Assembly (NCBI GenBank): GCA_963779765.1
Contig: CAVZZP010000002.1
Coordinates: forward strand, 868,001-932,000
Direction of reading: 5' to 3'
Source: Silicimonas sp963779765
GTDB lineage: Bacteria > Pseudomonadota > Alphaproteobacteria > Rhodobacterales > Rhodobacteraceae
DNA: 64,000 nt
Both the position numbers and the translations under genes were made by a program. The notes beneath the pieces were generated by a model. That model saw nothing but the letters and a program-made list of their open reading frames with translations. It made no database searches and was not told the origin of the DNA. Positions 1 to 6,455 of this stretch are shown piece after piece. Within the stretch, counting starts at the first letter, position 1; every line of letters begins with the position of its first letter.

Positions 1-564
1 CTTGGCGACGAAGGTGCCGCCCTCCTCCAGCACGTCGAAGGCCAGCTCCGCCGCTGCCTCGCAAAGGGCGACGATCCGCAGGTGGTCGGTCTGCTTGTGG
101 CCCGAGGATGCCGCCGCCATGTCCGACATGACCACATCCGCACGACCGCCCAGCCAGGCCTTCACCTTGTCGTCCGCTCCGTCCTCCATGAAGTCGAGCT
201 GGTGGATCTCGGCCCCCGCGATCGGCTCGACCTCCTGAAGGTCGACGCCGATGACGCGGCCTTGCGCCTTGCCCGACTTCTGGCCAAGCGCGTTCACCCG
301 CTCGACCGCAACCTGGCACCAGCCGCCCGGCGCGCAGCCTAGGTCCACGACGCGCGCGCCGGGGACAAGGAAGCGGTACTTGTCGTCAAGCTCGACGATC
401 TTGAACGCCGCGCGCCCGCGATAGCCCTCGGCCTTCGCACGGCGGACATAGGGGTCGTTCAACTGACGTTCCAGCCACAGCGTCGACGACAGCTTTCGTC
501 CCTTGGCCGTCTTGACCCGGACCCTAAGTTCGCGCTCGCCGCGCCCGCTCGTATTCTTCGCCAT
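1..564 (-). CDS. rlmE: 23S rRNA 2'-O-methyltransferase RlmE (3' end cut by window edge)
   Basis: RlmE (FtsJ/RrmJ) methylates the 2'-O of the conserved uridine in the A-loop of 23S rRNA, using SAM, late in 50S assembly. Read from the ATG at 564, the 188 residues here carry a basic N-terminus, an AAFK segment that supplies the first catalytic lysine, the SAM loop VVDLGCAPGGW and the VMSDMA segment with the catalytic aspartate. The later lysine and glutamate of the K-D-K-E tetrad fall at or beyond the left edge. The family is usually 205-240 residues, so only a short tail is missing. The gene heads away from the lytic transglycosylase gene, which lies upstream on the same strand. Confidence 0.93.
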   Translation of the reverse strand, partial: MAKNTSGRGERELRVRVKTAKGRKLSSTLWLERQLNDPYVRRAKAEGYRGRAAFKIVELDDKYRFLVPGARVVDLGCAPGGWCQVAVERVNALGQKSGKAQGRVIGVDLQEVEPIAGAEIHQLDFMEDGADDKVKAWLGGRADVVMSDMAAASSGHKQTDHLRIVALCEAAAELAFDVLEEGGTFVAK

Positions 565-611
565 GCTGCCTCTCTGCCCCGGAGACCCCTCCGAAGGCAA
601 GGGCGGGGGCG

Positions 612-1202
612 TCAGCCGCCCAGGATCGCGACGACATACCCTTGGGTTTCGCGGTAGGGCGGCACCCCGTTGTACTTCCGAACCGCGTCCGGTCCGGCGT
701 TGTAGGCGGCAAGCGCCAGGCGCCAGGATCTGAAAGTACGATACTGCTGCGCCAGGTAACGGGCGCCGCCGTCCAGGTTCTGCTGCGGATCGTGGGGGTT
801 CACGTTCAACCGCGCCGCCGTTCCCGGCATGAGTTGCGCCAGTCCGATGGCTCCCTTGTGCGACAAGGCTTTCGGGTTCCAGCCTGATTCTTGCGAGATC
901 AGGCGCAGGAACAAGTCCTCCGGGACGCCATGACGCCGTGCCGTAGTGCGAGCGACGGCAAGGAACTCGCTCCGGGCAGCACCGGTGAAGCGCGGAATGC
1001 GGTCGTTGCCCGGCACGCCGGGGATCAGCACGTCCTGCGGCTTCAGCCTGACGGAATTGGCGTATTGCTGTGCCGCGCGGCTGTCGAGGATTGCGACCTG
1101 CCGCTTGAAAAGCTGCTGGCGCGATTTCGAGATCGCGGTCTCGGCGCCGACAGGCAACGCGAGCGAAGTGGCCAAAAGGGCCACGCCCAATGTCCGGAAC
1201 AT
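612..1202 (-). CDS. Lytic transglycosylase, SLT (family 1) domain
   Basis: Periplasmic murein lytic transglycosylase that cuts the MurNAc-GlcNAc bond with formation of 1,6-anhydroMurNAc. The protein has 196 residues from the ATG at 1202, which follows a GGGGGGAAAAAAG stretch. That start gives a clean signal peptide (MFRTLGVALLATSLALPVGA); the longer frame up to 1256 adds a non-signal leader. The SLT domain occupies the C-terminal two thirds: catalytic Glu in SQESGWNP, then GAIGLAQLMPGTA and the AYNAG motif. It ends almost at the domain boundary, so there is no extra cell-wall-binding module. The substrate class is secure, the exact paralogue is not. Confidence 0.88.
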   Translation of the reverse strand: MFRTLGVALLATSLALPVGAETAISKSRQQLFKRQVAILDSRAAQQYANSVRLKPQDVLIPGVPGNDRIPRFTGAARSEFLAVARTTARRHGVPEDLFLRLISQESGWNPKALSHKGAIGLAQLMPGTAARLNVNPHDPQQNLDGGARYLAQQYRTFRSWRLALAAYNAGPDAVRKYNGVPPYRETQGYVVAILGG

Positions 1203-1264
1203 CTTTTTTCCCCCCGAACCAAATAACCCGAGCGAGCCTAGCGGGTCATGTGCCATCGGGCAAT

Positions 1265-1287
1265 GGCCCGGCCATCGGGGCCGGGCC
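1265..1287 (-). terminator. Hairpin downstream of gap
   Basis: Perfect 9-bp inverted repeat GGCCCGGCC / GGCCGGGCC with a 5-nt loop, directly after the gap stop codon. It lacks a clear U-tract on the minus strand, so termination efficiency is uncertain. Confidence 0.4.
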
Positions 1288-1295
1288 GGCCGTCT

Positions 1296-2306
1296 TCAGA
1301 TCAGCTTGCCCATGGCGACGGCAGTATCGCTCATGCGGTTCGAGAAGCCCCACTCGTTGTCGTACCAGGACAGGATCCGGCACATCGTGCCCTCCATGAC
1401 CTTTGTCTGGTCGGTGTGGAAGACGGACGAGTGCGGGTCGTGGTTGAAGTCGGACGAAACGAGCTTCTCGTCCGTATAGCCGAGTATGCCCTTGAGCGCG
1501 CCGTTCGCGGCGGCCCGGATCGCCTCGTTGATCTCTTCGACGGTGGTATCGCGGGTAGCCTCGAAGGTCAGGTCCACGACCGAGACATTTGGCGTTGGCA
1601 CCCGAATCGCCACTCCGTCGAGCTTGCCGTTGAGCTCGGGCAGAACGAGGCCCACGGCCTTCGCCGCGCCGGTCGAGGTGGGGATCATGCTCAGCGCCGC
1701 CGCGCGGGCGCGGTAGAGGTCCTTGTGCATCGTATCGAGCGTCGGCTGGTCGCCTGTGTAGCTGTGGATAGTCGTCATGAAGCCGCGCTTGATGCCGATG
1801 GCGTCATTCAGAACCTTGGCAACCGGGGCCAGGCAGTTGGTCGTGCAGGACGCGTTCGAGACGATCAGGTCATCCTTCGTGAGCGTGTCGTGGTTGACGC
1901 CATAGACGATGGTCTTCTCGCCTTGCGTCGGGTTCGACAGAGGCGCCGACACCAGCACCCGGCTCGCCCCGTTCTCGAGGTGCGCCTTCGCCTTGTCCGG
2001 CGTTGTGAAGATGCCGGTGCATTCCAGAACGATGTCGACGTCCTTCCAGGGCAATTCGGCGGGGTCGCGCATCGCCGTGACCTCGATCGGCCCGCGGCCG
2101 ACATCGATGGTGCTTTCGGTCGTCTTCACCTCGGCCGGAAAGCGACCGTGGACGCTGTCGTAGCGCAACAGGTGGGCGTTGGTCTCGACGGGGCCCAGGT
2201 CGTTGATCGCCACCACCTCGATGTCGGTCCGTCCCGACTCGATGATGGCGCGAAGCACGTTGCGTCCGATCCGTCCGAATCCGTTGATTGCTACCTTGAC
2301 TGCCAC
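1296..2306 (-). CDS. gap: Glyceraldehyde-3-phosphate dehydrogenase, type I
   Basis: Cytosolic NAD-dependent oxidation and phosphorylation of glyceraldehyde 3-phosphate in glycolysis, or the reverse in gluconeogenesis. It has 336 residues, the normal family length. Visible motifs: N-terminal Rossmann INGFGRIGR, the aspartate of INDLG that favours NAD over NADP, the catalytic cysteine in NASCTTNC, the catalytic histidine in TTIHSYTGDQ, and the C-terminal WYDNEWGFSNR. The start is GTG at 2306, preceded by AAGGAG at 7-nt spacing. A 46-residue membrane peptide gene lies just upstream on the same strand, an arrangement I have seen next to gap in Rhodobacteraceae. Confidence 0.97.
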   Translation of the reverse strand: MAVKVAINGFGRIGRNVLRAIIESGRTDIEVVAINDLGPVETNAHLLRYDSVHGRFPAEVKTTESTIDVGRGPIEVTAMRDPAELPWKDVDIVLECTGIFTTPDKAKAHLENGASRVLVSAPLSNPTQGEKTIVYGVNHDTLTKDDLIVSNASCTTNCLAPVAKVLNDAIGIKRGFMTTIHSYTGDQPTLDTMHKDLYRARAAALSMIPTSTGAAKAVGLVLPELNGKLDGVAIRVPTPNVSVVDLTFEATRDTTVEEINEAIRAAANGALKGILGYTDEKLVSSDFNHDPHSSVFHTDQTKVMEGTMCRILSWYDNEWGFSNRMSDTAVAMGKLI

Positions 2307-2325
2307 GGGGTCTCTCCTTCGTTGG

Positions 2326-2466
2326 TCACCGCCAGATTGCGACGAGATGGATCAGATCCAGGAATTTCCGGGCGAGATAGAGGCTAACCCCCCATCCCAT
2401 GGCCCAGTCGAGCGCAAGGGCCGCAAAAACGAGCCCCGCCAGTCCAAGAGCGATCCGGTCGGTCAT
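2326..2466 (-). CDS. Small single-span membrane protein upstream of gap
   Basis: Peptide of 46 residues starting MTDRIALGLAGLVF. One hydrophobic segment (about residues 5-25) is followed by an amphipathic tail ending LARKFLDLIHLVAIWR. Too short for domain assignment. Its stop is 19 nt before the gap start on the same strand, so the two are probably co-transcribed. From memory, similar peptides accompany gap in related Rhodobacteraceae. Function unknown. Confidence 0.6.
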   Translation of the reverse strand: MTDRIALGLAGLVFAALALDWAMGWGVSLYLARKFLDLIHLVAIWR

Positions 2467-2522
2467 CGCGCGCCTTATCGCAAGAAGCGAAGTTGGAAGA
2501 AAGAGGGGAAAGCGCGTCGCCG

Positions 2523-3155
2523 TCAGTCCGCGCGCTTCCGTGCCAGCCATACGGTCGCGCCGCCGCAATCGGGGTCCGACACGACATGCTCAAGCGTGTC
2601 GAAGCCATGGCGACGAAGAATGTCGCCGTACTCCCCCGTGTCGAGACTGGCATGGTAAAGCGCCTCGCCTTCCAGCGATCCCAGGACCTCGCTATCCTCC
2701 GTCCCGCTCGTGAACATCAGCGCTGCACCTGGGAGCACGAACTCATTCAGGCGAGCGAAGAACGCGCGCTGATCGTCGCGCGGAAGGTGAAACAGGCTGT
2801 GCCAGGCAAGGATGCCACCGAACCGCCCCTTGACGGGAGGCCGCCGCATGTCGCCCACGATCCACTCCCCCTCGGGCAGAGCCTCGCGCGCCTGTCCGAT
2901 CATCGCGGCGGACCCGTCCACACCCGTCACCCGATATCCCAGCCCGATCAGGTAGCGCGCCATCGGCACGCCGTTCCCGCACCCGAGGTCGAGGATGCGG
3001 TTGCTTACCTTCGGCATCGCCGCCACGAAGGCGTCGAGCCAGCGCCGCTCCATCAGGGTCGAGCTCCGCAGAACCGGCCAGGCACGAGCGGCGCGGTCAT
3101 AGACCCCGATCAGATTGGCAGCGGCCCGCGCAGTGTCGTCCTCGTCCGAAGTCAC
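2523..3155 (-). CDS. Class I SAM-dependent methyltransferase
   Basis: Soluble methyltransferase of 210 residues with the glycine-rich SAM-binding motif ILDLGCGNGVPMARYL at about residues 53-68, an acidic residue after strand 2 (VTGVDGS), and the post-motif GDMR segment. The acceptor cannot be told from sequence. The GTG start at 3155 overlaps the stop of the upstream gene (GTGA), so it is translationally coupled as the third gene of mrp-unknown-methyltransferase. The same frame stays open far upstream, but that stretch only shadows the neighbouring gene. Confidence 0.8.
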   Translation of the reverse strand: MTSDEDDTARAAANLIGVYDRAARAWPVLRSSTLMERRWLDAFVAAMPKVSNRILDLGCGNGVPMARYLIGLGYRVTGVDGSAAMIGQAREALPEGEWIVGDMRRPPVKGRFGGILAWHSLFHLPRDDQRAFFARLNEFVLPGAALMFTSGTEDSEVLGSLEGEALYHASLDTGEYGDILRRHGFDTLEHVVSDPDCGGATVWLARKRAD

Positions 3156-3643
3156 GCGCCCGTCTGGCCGTAAAGCTTCTGCAGTTCGGCGAAACGTCCC
3201 GGAATGTCGGGCCACTCGCGAAGCGCGAAGGCCTCCCGCAGCATGCCAAGGGCCATTCTGTCGGCGTCCGAAAGATCGGGCGTATAAGTTCCGTCCGCGA
3301 GTTCGGCGAGCGTCTCCTCGGGTGAATAGGACAACTGCTCCAGGATGAAGTAGCCTGATCCAAGCCCAAGCGCGAGGAACTCCCGCAGGTTCGCGCCCAC
3401 CACGACGTTCGCCCGGTCCCAGTTCATCGGCACCGTCATCACCACGGGACCGTCCTCGCCCAGAAGGCTGAAATGCACCCCGTCCCCGCCGGTCCACGCA
3501 AAGGTGAGCGCGCCCTCGGGCGTGTCCTCATATCCTGAGGGCCGCGTCTCGTCTGCCAGGATCAGGCCAAGCGTATCGACATGGCCCGGCGCCGCCGTCT
3601 CGGCCCTGGCCATCGTGTCACGCAGGAGGTCGAGGTCGCTCAC
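3152..3643 (-). CDS. Conserved hypothetical protein, 163 aa
   Basis: I do not recognise the family. It is a soluble acidic protein with no signal peptide or membrane segment. Its middle (residues about 45-115) is rich in beta-like segments (TFAWTGGDGVHFSLLGEDGPVVMTV is a cluster there) followed by helical LREFLALGLGSGYFILEQL, resembling SMI1/KNR4-style fold proteins only in general feel. It is sandwiched in an operon: its GTG start at 3643 overlaps the mrp stop, and its stop overlaps the methyltransferase start. Confidence 0.65.
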   Translation of the reverse strand: MSDLDLLRDTMARAETAAPGHVDTLGLILADETRPSGYEDTPEGALTFAWTGGDGVHFSLLGEDGPVVMTVPMNWDRANVVVGANLREFLALGLGSGYFILEQLSYSPEETLAELADGTYTPDLSDADRMALGMLREAFALREWPDIPGRFAELQKLYGQTGA

Positions 3644-4716
3644 CCCATCCCACCGGCGATCAGCCGCGCCGCCAGCCTTTCATAGGCCTCGGCCACCGGC
3701 CCGCCCTGCGTCACAACCGGCGCGCCTGCATCGCCCGCGATCCGCACGTCGATCGACAACGGCAATTCGCCCAGGAACGGCAGCCCAAGCGCCTGTGCCT
3801 CGGCCGCGACGCCGCCGTGACCGAAGAGATGCGCCTCGTGTCCGCAATTCGGACAGACATAGGTGGACATGTTCTCGATCAGCCCCAGCACCGGCGTGTT
3901 CAGCGTGTTGAACATGTCGATGGCCTTGCGCGCATCCAGAAGCGCCACGTCCTGCGGGGTCGATACCACGATAGCCCCCGTCAGCTTCGTCTTCTGGCAA
4001 AGTGTCAACTGCACGTCCCCCGTGCCCGGCGGCAGGTCGACCAGCAGCACGTCCAGTTCGCCCCACTGCACCTGCCCCATGAGCTGCTGCATCGCCCCCA
4101 TCAGCATCGGTCCGCGCCAGACGACCGCGCGTGCCGGATCGACCATCAGGCCGATGGACATCATCGTCACGCCATGCGCGTGCAGCGGAATGATCGTCTT
4201 GCCGTCGGGCGAGGCGGGACGCTGGCTGACGCCCATCATCCTCGGCTGCGACGGTCCATAGATGTCGGCGTCCAGAAGCCCGACCCGACGCCCGGCGCGC
4301 GCCAGCGCCACTGCGAGGTTCGAGGACACCGTCGACTTGCCCACGCCGCCCTTGCCCGAGCCGATGGCGATGATCCGGTCGACGCCCGCCACCCGCTGCG
4401 GCCCGCCCTCCTGCGGTGTCGGGTGACCGCCGATCTTCAGCGAAGGCGCCTTGGGAGCCGAAGGCGCAGGGCCATGCGCCGTCAAAAGCGCTTGGACCGA
4501 TGTGACGCCCTCGAGATCCCGCACGGCGGCTTCAGCCGCGCCCCGCGCGGTCTCGAGCAGTCGCGCCGCATCCGCATCCGGCGCCTCGATAACGAATCTG
4601 ACCGTGCCGCCGTCGATGGTCAGGGCACGGATCAGGTCGCGGGACACAAGATCGCCGCCGCCCGGCACACCGACTGCTTTCAGCCTGTCAAGTACGACGC
4701 CGCGTTCGATAGCCAT
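3640..4716 (-). CDS. apbC: Iron-sulfur cluster carrier ATPase Mrp/ApbC
   Basis: P-loop ATPase of the Mrp/NBP35 family that binds and delivers [4Fe-4S] clusters to apoproteins in the cytosol. It has 358 residues. The N-terminal MIP18/DUF59 domain (about 1-85) is followed by a proline/alanine linker and the deviant Walker A motif GSGKGGVGKST at about 122-132, the LLDADIYGPSQPRM motif, VDLPPGTGD, and the cluster-binding CPNC pair near residue 291. The start at 4716 (MAIERG) is preferred over an upstream methionine at 4809 because the extension does not look like the family and TTGAGG precedes 4716. It is first in a coupled three-gene operon. Confidence 0.93.
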   Translation of the reverse strand: MAIERGVVLDRLKAVGVPGGGDLVSRDLIRALTIDGGTVRFVIEAPDADAARLLETARGAAEAAVRDLEGVTSVQALLTAHGPAPSAPKAPSLKIGGHPTPQEGGPQRVAGVDRIIAIGSGKGGVGKSTVSSNLAVALARAGRRVGLLDADIYGPSQPRMMGVSQRPASPDGKTIIPLHAHGVTMMSIGLMVDPARAVVWRGPMLMGAMQQLMGQVQWGELDVLLVDLPPGTGDVQLTLCQKTKLTGAIVVSTPQDVALLDARKAIDMFNTLNTPVLGLIENMSTYVCPNCGHEAHLFGHGGVAAEAQALGLPFLGELPLSIDVRIAGDAGAPVVTQGGPVAEAYERLAARLIAGGMG

Positions 4717-4843
4717 TTTGACCTCAACTTTCCTGCTGCTGATGCGAATTTCACCCGCCCTTGCCGCAACTGCAACCCAGTGAGGCAAGGTTGGCGAAAA
4801 CTTAAGCATTTCGTAACCTTACGTCACTGTTAACGTATGACAT

Positions 4844-4858
4844 TGCTGCATGGCAGCA
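4844..4858. promoter_or_regulatory. PhaR-like operator (CTGC-N3-GCAG)
   Basis: Perfect inverted repeat TGCTGC-ATG-GCAGCA between the divergent mrp and DUF1127 genes. It contains CTGC-N3-GCAG, the motif class reported for the polyhydroxybutyrate-responsive repressor PhaR of Paracoccus and Rhodobacter. A second half-site-like GCAGCATT recurs about 30 nt downstream. Assignment to PhaR is inference from the motif only. Confidence 0.35.
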
Positions 4859-4873
4859 TTGCAAACGCGGCCA

Positions 4874-4900
4874 TTGTGCATGTGCAGCATTCGCTTATCT
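4874..4900 (+). promoter_or_regulatory. Possible promoter of the DUF1127/sRNA operon
   Basis: TTGTGC, a 15-bp spacer, then TTATCT, ending 53 nt before the DUF1127 start. The short spacer would fit an RpoH-type promoter better than a sigma-70 one. In R. sphaeroides the homologous locus is transcribed by RpoHI/RpoHII. Weak match; tentative. Confidence 0.25.
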
Positions 4901-4953
4901 TCAGTTCCAACGAACACGAGAGCGGGCCACCTCCCGCATGAAGGAATACGAAG

Positions 4954-5163
4954 ATGAGTACAGTAAATGTGAACCACGACGCCCGCGACTTGGCCACCGG
5001 CCTTCCGGGCATCATCGGCGGCCTGCGCCGCCGCTACGCACAGTATCGCACCTACCGGACCACGCTGGACGAGTTGCAGTCGCTGAACGACCGCGAGCTC
5101 AGTGACCTCGGTCTGCACCGGTCGGCCCTGCGCGGCGTCGCCTACAAGGCGGCCTACGAATAA
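4954..5163 (+). CDS. DUF1127 small protein (CcaF1-like RNA-binding candidate)
   Basis: Protein of 69 residues with the arginine-rich DUF1127 (YjiS-like) segment in its C-terminal half: YRTTLDELQSLNDRELSDLG followed by LHRSALRGVAYKAAYE. In R. sphaeroides a DUF1127 protein (RSP_6037, CcaF1) is encoded directly upstream of four CcsR sRNAs, binds RNA and helps their maturation. Here the stop codon is followed within 3 nt by the first of eight CCTCCTCCC hairpins, so the layout is the same. The start at 4954 follows GAAGGAATACGAAG. Family assignment is strong; the CcaF1 role is inferred from context. Confidence 0.85.
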   Translation: MSTVNVNHDARDLATGLPGIIGGLRRRYAQYRTYRTTLDELQSLNDRELSDLGLHRSALRGVAYKAAYE

Positions 5164-5164
5164 C

Positions 5165-5240
5165 CTTCGGAAACCCCACCTCCTCCCGGGGTCTCTGAAA
5201 CCTGTGACGGCGCCTCTCCTCCTCCCTGGCGTCGTCACGC
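5165..5240 (+). ncRNA. CcsR-type ('cuckoo') sRNA, copy 1
   Basis: Two hairpins. The first (5166-5199) has an 11-pair stem with one mismatch and a loop of ACCTCCTCCC; the second (5204-5238) has a GTGACG-G-CGCC / GGCG-T-CGTCAC stem and a loop of TCTCCTCCTCCCT. Both loops expose CCUCCUCCC, the signature of CcsR RNAs of Rhodobacteraceae. It begins right after the DUF1127 stop and is probably processed from the same transcript. Confidence 0.8.
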
Positions 5241-5280
5241 AAATACTGCCCGATGTCCTTGCGTGACGGGCGACAAGACC

Positions 5281-5352
5281 AGGGAACCCTCCTCCTCCCT
5301 TTGGGTTTCCTGCCTGGCGGCGGCGCCTCTCCTCCTCCCTGGCGCCGCCGCA
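5281..5352 (+). ncRNA. CcsR-type ('cuckoo') sRNA, copy 2
   Basis: Hairpin one (5281-5311): stem AGGGAACCC / GGGTTTCCT with one G-U pair, loop carrying CCTCCTCCC at 5291-5299. Hairpin two (5317-5351): perfect 11-bp stem GCGGCGGCGCC / GGCGCCGCCGC, loop CCTCCTCCC at 5331-5339. Same two-hairpin design as its neighbours. Confidence 0.8.
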
Positions 5353-5385
5353 CAACCCATACCCGGTCACGAGGCCGGGGTCGGA

Positions 5386-5461
5386 ACAAGGAGCCCTCTC
5401 CTCCTCCCTGGGTTCTTTGTCCTAAGCGGCGGCGCCTCTCCTCCTCCCTGGCGTCGCCGCA
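5386..5461 (+). ncRNA. CcsR-type ('cuckoo') sRNA, copy 3
   Basis: Hairpin one (5386-5420): ACAAGGAGCCC / GGGTTCTTTGT with G-U wobbles, CCTCCTCCC at 5400-5408 in the loop. Hairpin two (5426-5460): GCGGCGGCGCC / GGCGTCGCCGC with one G-U pair, CCTCCTCCC at 5440-5448. Stem differences from copy 4 are mostly compensatory or wobble changes, which supports a folded RNA rather than a mere DNA repeat. Confidence 0.8.
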
Positions 5462-5492
5462 CCAGACACCCGGCCAAGCGGTCGGGACCGCA

Positions 5493-5580
5493 ACAAGGGA
5501 CCCTCTCCTCCTCCCTGGGTTCTTTGTTCCCGGCGGCGGCGCCTCTCCTCCTCCCTGGCGTCGCCGCCACTTATCTTTCA
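5493..5580 (+). ncRNA. CcsR-type ('cuckoo') sRNA, copy 4, with terminator-like 3' hairpin
   Basis: Hairpin one (5493-5527): ACAAGGGACCC / GGGTTCTTTGT, CCTCCTCCC at 5507-5515. Hairpin two (5532-5568): 12-bp GGCGGCGGCGCC / GGCGTCGCCGCC, CCTCCTCCC at 5547-5555. It is followed by ACTTATCTTT, so the last hairpin may also be the intrinsic terminator of the whole cluster. It ends against the 3' end of the broken FG-GAP copy on the other strand. Confidence 0.78.
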
Positions 5581-5922
5581 GGGACAGGTCAGCGCGGCAT
5601 CGAGGCTTGAGGGATCGCGATAGGGGCCAAGCGTCCGCTTGGCGAAGCCCTGACCGTCGAAGCGCACGGCCAGGACCCGCGACCAGTCGCCCGAGGCGAC
5701 GACCATCTCGGGCTCCGCGCCGCAGATCCGTACCCCACCCGCGATGAAATCCCAGCCGATCTGATGGTTCGTGACGCCCTCGAAAGCGCCCACCTCGCGG
5801 AACGTCCCGCCGTCAAAGCGCGAGACCCTCAGGATCTTCGCCAGGTGCGGCCGGTCGACGAAAGCGATCTCGATCGCCCCATCCCCGTCCAGGTCCGTGG
5901 CCCCCACGGGCGCAAGCCACCG
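5578..5922 (-). pseudogene. 3' fragment of a duplicated FG-GAP gene
   Basis: Its roughly 114 codons, from RWLAPVGATDLDGDG to the stop, match the C-terminal half of the intact FG-GAP gene 0.9 kb away, almost residue for residue (for example FVDRPHLAK, GVTNH.IGWDFI, LAVRFDG, GPYRDPSSLDAALTCP). The homology stops abruptly at 5922 where AT-richer sequence begins, and resumes at 6393-6443 with the preceding codons. There is no start codon or signal peptide of its own. It is best read as a partial tandem duplicate later interrupted. Confidence 0.8.
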
Positions 5923-6392
5923 TTCTTTACGGTGAATGTCAAAGACCTAGATACCGGGCCACCGCTTTGGGAAAAGTCCTCCAAAATTTCTGCGATGAGT
6001 GCATCCATGATGAAGGCACCAAGCGCATTACTAATCTCCTGATTAACTTCTTAAATCGGACGCTGCGTGTAGTATTTCACTTCACCCATCTTGAAAATAC
6101 TTTCCTATAGTTATTGCGAGCATTGAAACGGCAGCTGCGGTATATGAAACCGCAAGTATCATTTTCAAGGCATAGAGAGATAATCTTATCCGAGGACTTG
6201 ATATCTTCGAAATCACAACGCGACGTGTTGGAAGTGTGTATCTTCCCGGAAATTTAATTCCGCCAAAGTGACTCTCAAAAAAGTGGTATATTGCGGCGCG
6301 AACAAAAATGGCAAGGCATGTTGCCGCCAATCGATATTAACAACAAGTTTTCAAAGAAAGAGGTCATTTGCCCGGGCTTGCTCCCAATTCTG
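5923..6392. other. AT-richer inserted segment splitting the FG-GAP fragment
   Basis: About 470 bp of visibly AT-rich DNA placed exactly between two stretches that are contiguous in the intact FG-GAP copy (codons for GATHR on the right, RWLAPVG on the left; the Arg codon is present on both sides). No terminal inverted repeats, transposase or longer target duplication are evident; only a shared CG/TCG-CCG remains at the joints. Base use differs from the rest of the window, which suggests acquisition from elsewhere. On the minus strand it holds an 82-codon open frame and, nearer its left end, a second open stretch. Confidence 0.6.
6082..6330 (-). CDS. Doubtful ORF in the AT-rich insert, possible small membrane protein
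   Basis: Frame of 82 codons starting MAATCLAIFVRAAIYHFFES and ending KYFQDG. Residues about 53-76 (ALKMILAVSYTAAAVSMLAI) form a hydrophobic segment. I recognise no family, and there is no convincing ribosome binding site. Low-GC DNA keeps few frames open by chance in this genome style, so it may be a remnant of foreign coding DNA, but expression is unproven. Confidence 0.25.
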   Translation of the reverse strand: MAATCLAIFVRAAIYHFFESHFGGIKFPGRYTLPTRRVVISKISSPRIRLSLYALKMILAVSYTAAAVSMLAITIGKYFQDG

Positions 6393-6443
6393 TCGGTGCG
6401 TGGCCCCTATATGCAGCGTGGAGGCTATCTTCCGCACCGTGCC
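6393..6443 (-). pseudogene. Second piece of the interrupted FG-GAP duplicate
   Basis: Seventeen codons reading GGTVRKIASTLHIGATHR, matching GGTVRKIAATPHIGATHR of the intact gene (6799-6852). This piece precedes, in coding order, the fragment at 5578-5922, from which the AT-rich segment separates it. At 6443 the homology ends and the sequence passes within 13 bp into the stop codon of the intact copy, so this is the 5' limit of the duplication. Confidence 0.75.
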
Positions 6444-6455
6444 GCCTTCATCCCC

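Noticed and set aside
4803..4817. CtrA box (TTAA-N7-TTAAC)
   Set aside because: The second half reads GTAAC; one mismatch and no supporting context.
5165..5580. Regularly spaced CCTCCTCCC repeats as a CRISPR array
   Set aside because: The repeats alternate between two kinds of hairpin, the units are about 110 bp apart, and no cas genes are near. They fit stem-loop sRNAs instead.
5923..6392. An insertion sequence
   Set aside because: No transposase, no terminal inverted repeats, and only 2-3 bp shared at the joints.
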